5,868 nt of DNA, from positions 1 to 5,868 of the forward strand of contig RGEC01000138.1 of assembly GCA_009918425.1 (NCBI GenBank), read 5' to 3'. Both the position numbers and the translations under genes were made by a program. Position 1 is the first letter of the stretch. The number at the start of each line of letters is the position of its first letter. The DNA comes from Bacteroidota bacterium (GTDB taxonomy: Bacteria > Bacteroidota > Bacteroidia > NS11-12g > UBA955). Below are positions 5,503 to 5,868 of the stretch, piece after piece. The notes beneath the pieces were generated by a model. The model saw nothing but the letters and a program-made list of their open reading frames with translations. It was not told the DNA's origin and made no database searches.

Positions 5503-5868
5503 ATGTCGATGATATTTTTGCGGTCATGTCTTTTTTGCTGCCTGTTGGCCGGAAAAATGCTGTTTGCCCAGAACTATCCTGTGCAGGCTAATTTGCAGCT
5601 GTATCCGCCTTATACGCCGCAGTTGTCAGCCCTGCAGACCCAGCCTGAGCGCATTGGCATAACCTTGCTTAATAAGGATTTGACGGTTCCCCAGGTGGAT
5701 GTGTACCTGAAACTGCAGTTGCAAGGGCCCGGCATTACCCTGCAAACACGCCTGGGTTATATGCCCCAACAAAATTTTACCCTCACAGCCGGCGTGCCCC
5801 TTCAGCTGCGGGGCGTTGATATTGCAGAACTGCTGCAACCCCAAAATCTGGACTTTCAGGGACTGGAC
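5503..5868 (+). CDS. N-terminus of a probable large secreted surface protein (C-terminus beyond window)
   Basis: The frame is open from ATG at 5503 to the window edge, giving 122 residues without a stop. Residues 1-22 (MSMIFLRSCLFCCLLAGKML, then FA) form a signal peptide, with likely cleavage at LFA/QNYP. The mature start QNYPVQANLQLYPPYTPQLS, then ITLLNKDLTVPQVDVYLKLQ (residues 53-72) and the final QPQNLDFQGLD, resemble from memory a family of very long Bacteroidota exported proteins. These are often annotated as hypothetical or as having fibronectin type III domains, and open with QNYPVQ and a segment ending NPNNLxFxG. The visible part is rich in L, Q and P and looks like beta-structure. 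Function is not established; a role in the cell surface, adhesion or gliding is inference. An alternative in-frame ATG at 5509 would shorten the signal by two residues. Export is the firm part; the family match is moderate. Confidence 0.75.
   Translation, partial: MSMIFLRSCLFCCLLAGKMLFAQNYPVQANLQLYPPYTPQLSALQTQPERIGITLLNKDLTVPQVDVYLKLQLQGPGITLQTRLGYMPQQNFTLTAGVPLQLRGVDIAELLQPQNLDFQGLD

Noticed and set aside
5626..5844. 72-codon minus-strand open frame at the right edge
   Set aside because: Antisense to the signal-peptide-bearing plus-strand frame, with no motif.

Overview
This looks like a stretch of a Bacteroidota genome, probably from the Chitinophagia/Sphingobacteriia side of the phylum. 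The reasons are the SCVSKKKY-type OmpA lipoprotein, the CstB-like metallo-beta-lactamase/rhodanese fusion with its typical C-terminal ending, an LpxH-like phosphoesterase of the DVHLGTYGCHA type, a Reg_prop-like beta-propeller, and the start of a large secreted protein beginning QNYPVQ. Starts lack clear Shine-Dalgarno sequences and have A/T-rich leaders. At least one exact TAnnTTTG promoter element is present. These are also Bacteroidota habits. No RNA gene, insertion sequence, CRISPR array or phage gene was seen.

Layout. On the minus strand, a metallophosphoesterase (1799 to 954) is followed by a GT-B glycosyltransferase (957 down to the left edge, incomplete). Their stop and start overlap as ATGA, so they form a translationally coupled pair, plausibly acting on an envelope glycolipid or saccharide. 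A 198-bp AT-rich non-coding gap (1800-1997) follows. Then, on the plus strand, comes a persulfide dioxygenase/rhodanese fusion (1998-3260) whose first 50-60 residues are missing. The family homology begins abruptly inside the HxHxD metal-binding motif, so this is either a decayed gene or an assembly/recombination junction. Next is an OmpA-family lipoprotein (3390-4232) with a possible promoter upstream and a strong rho-independent terminator downstream (4253-4278). After the terminator come a secreted seven-blade-like propeller protein (4322-5422) and the first 122 codons of a large secreted protein (5503 to the right edge).

How the genes relate. The left pair is a real operon. The sulfur gene and the OmpA gene appear to be separate units, and the terminator isolates the OmpA gene from what follows. 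The propeller and the right-edge gene are co-directional with an 80-bp gap and could be co-transcribed. Both encode exported proteins, so the right half of the window is envelope/surface oriented. I see no wholly new system. The points most worth following are the N-terminally deleted sulfur enzyme with a promoter-like box at its breakpoint, the phosphoesterase/glycosyltransferase pair of unknown substrate, and the unassigned exported propeller plus surface-protein pair.
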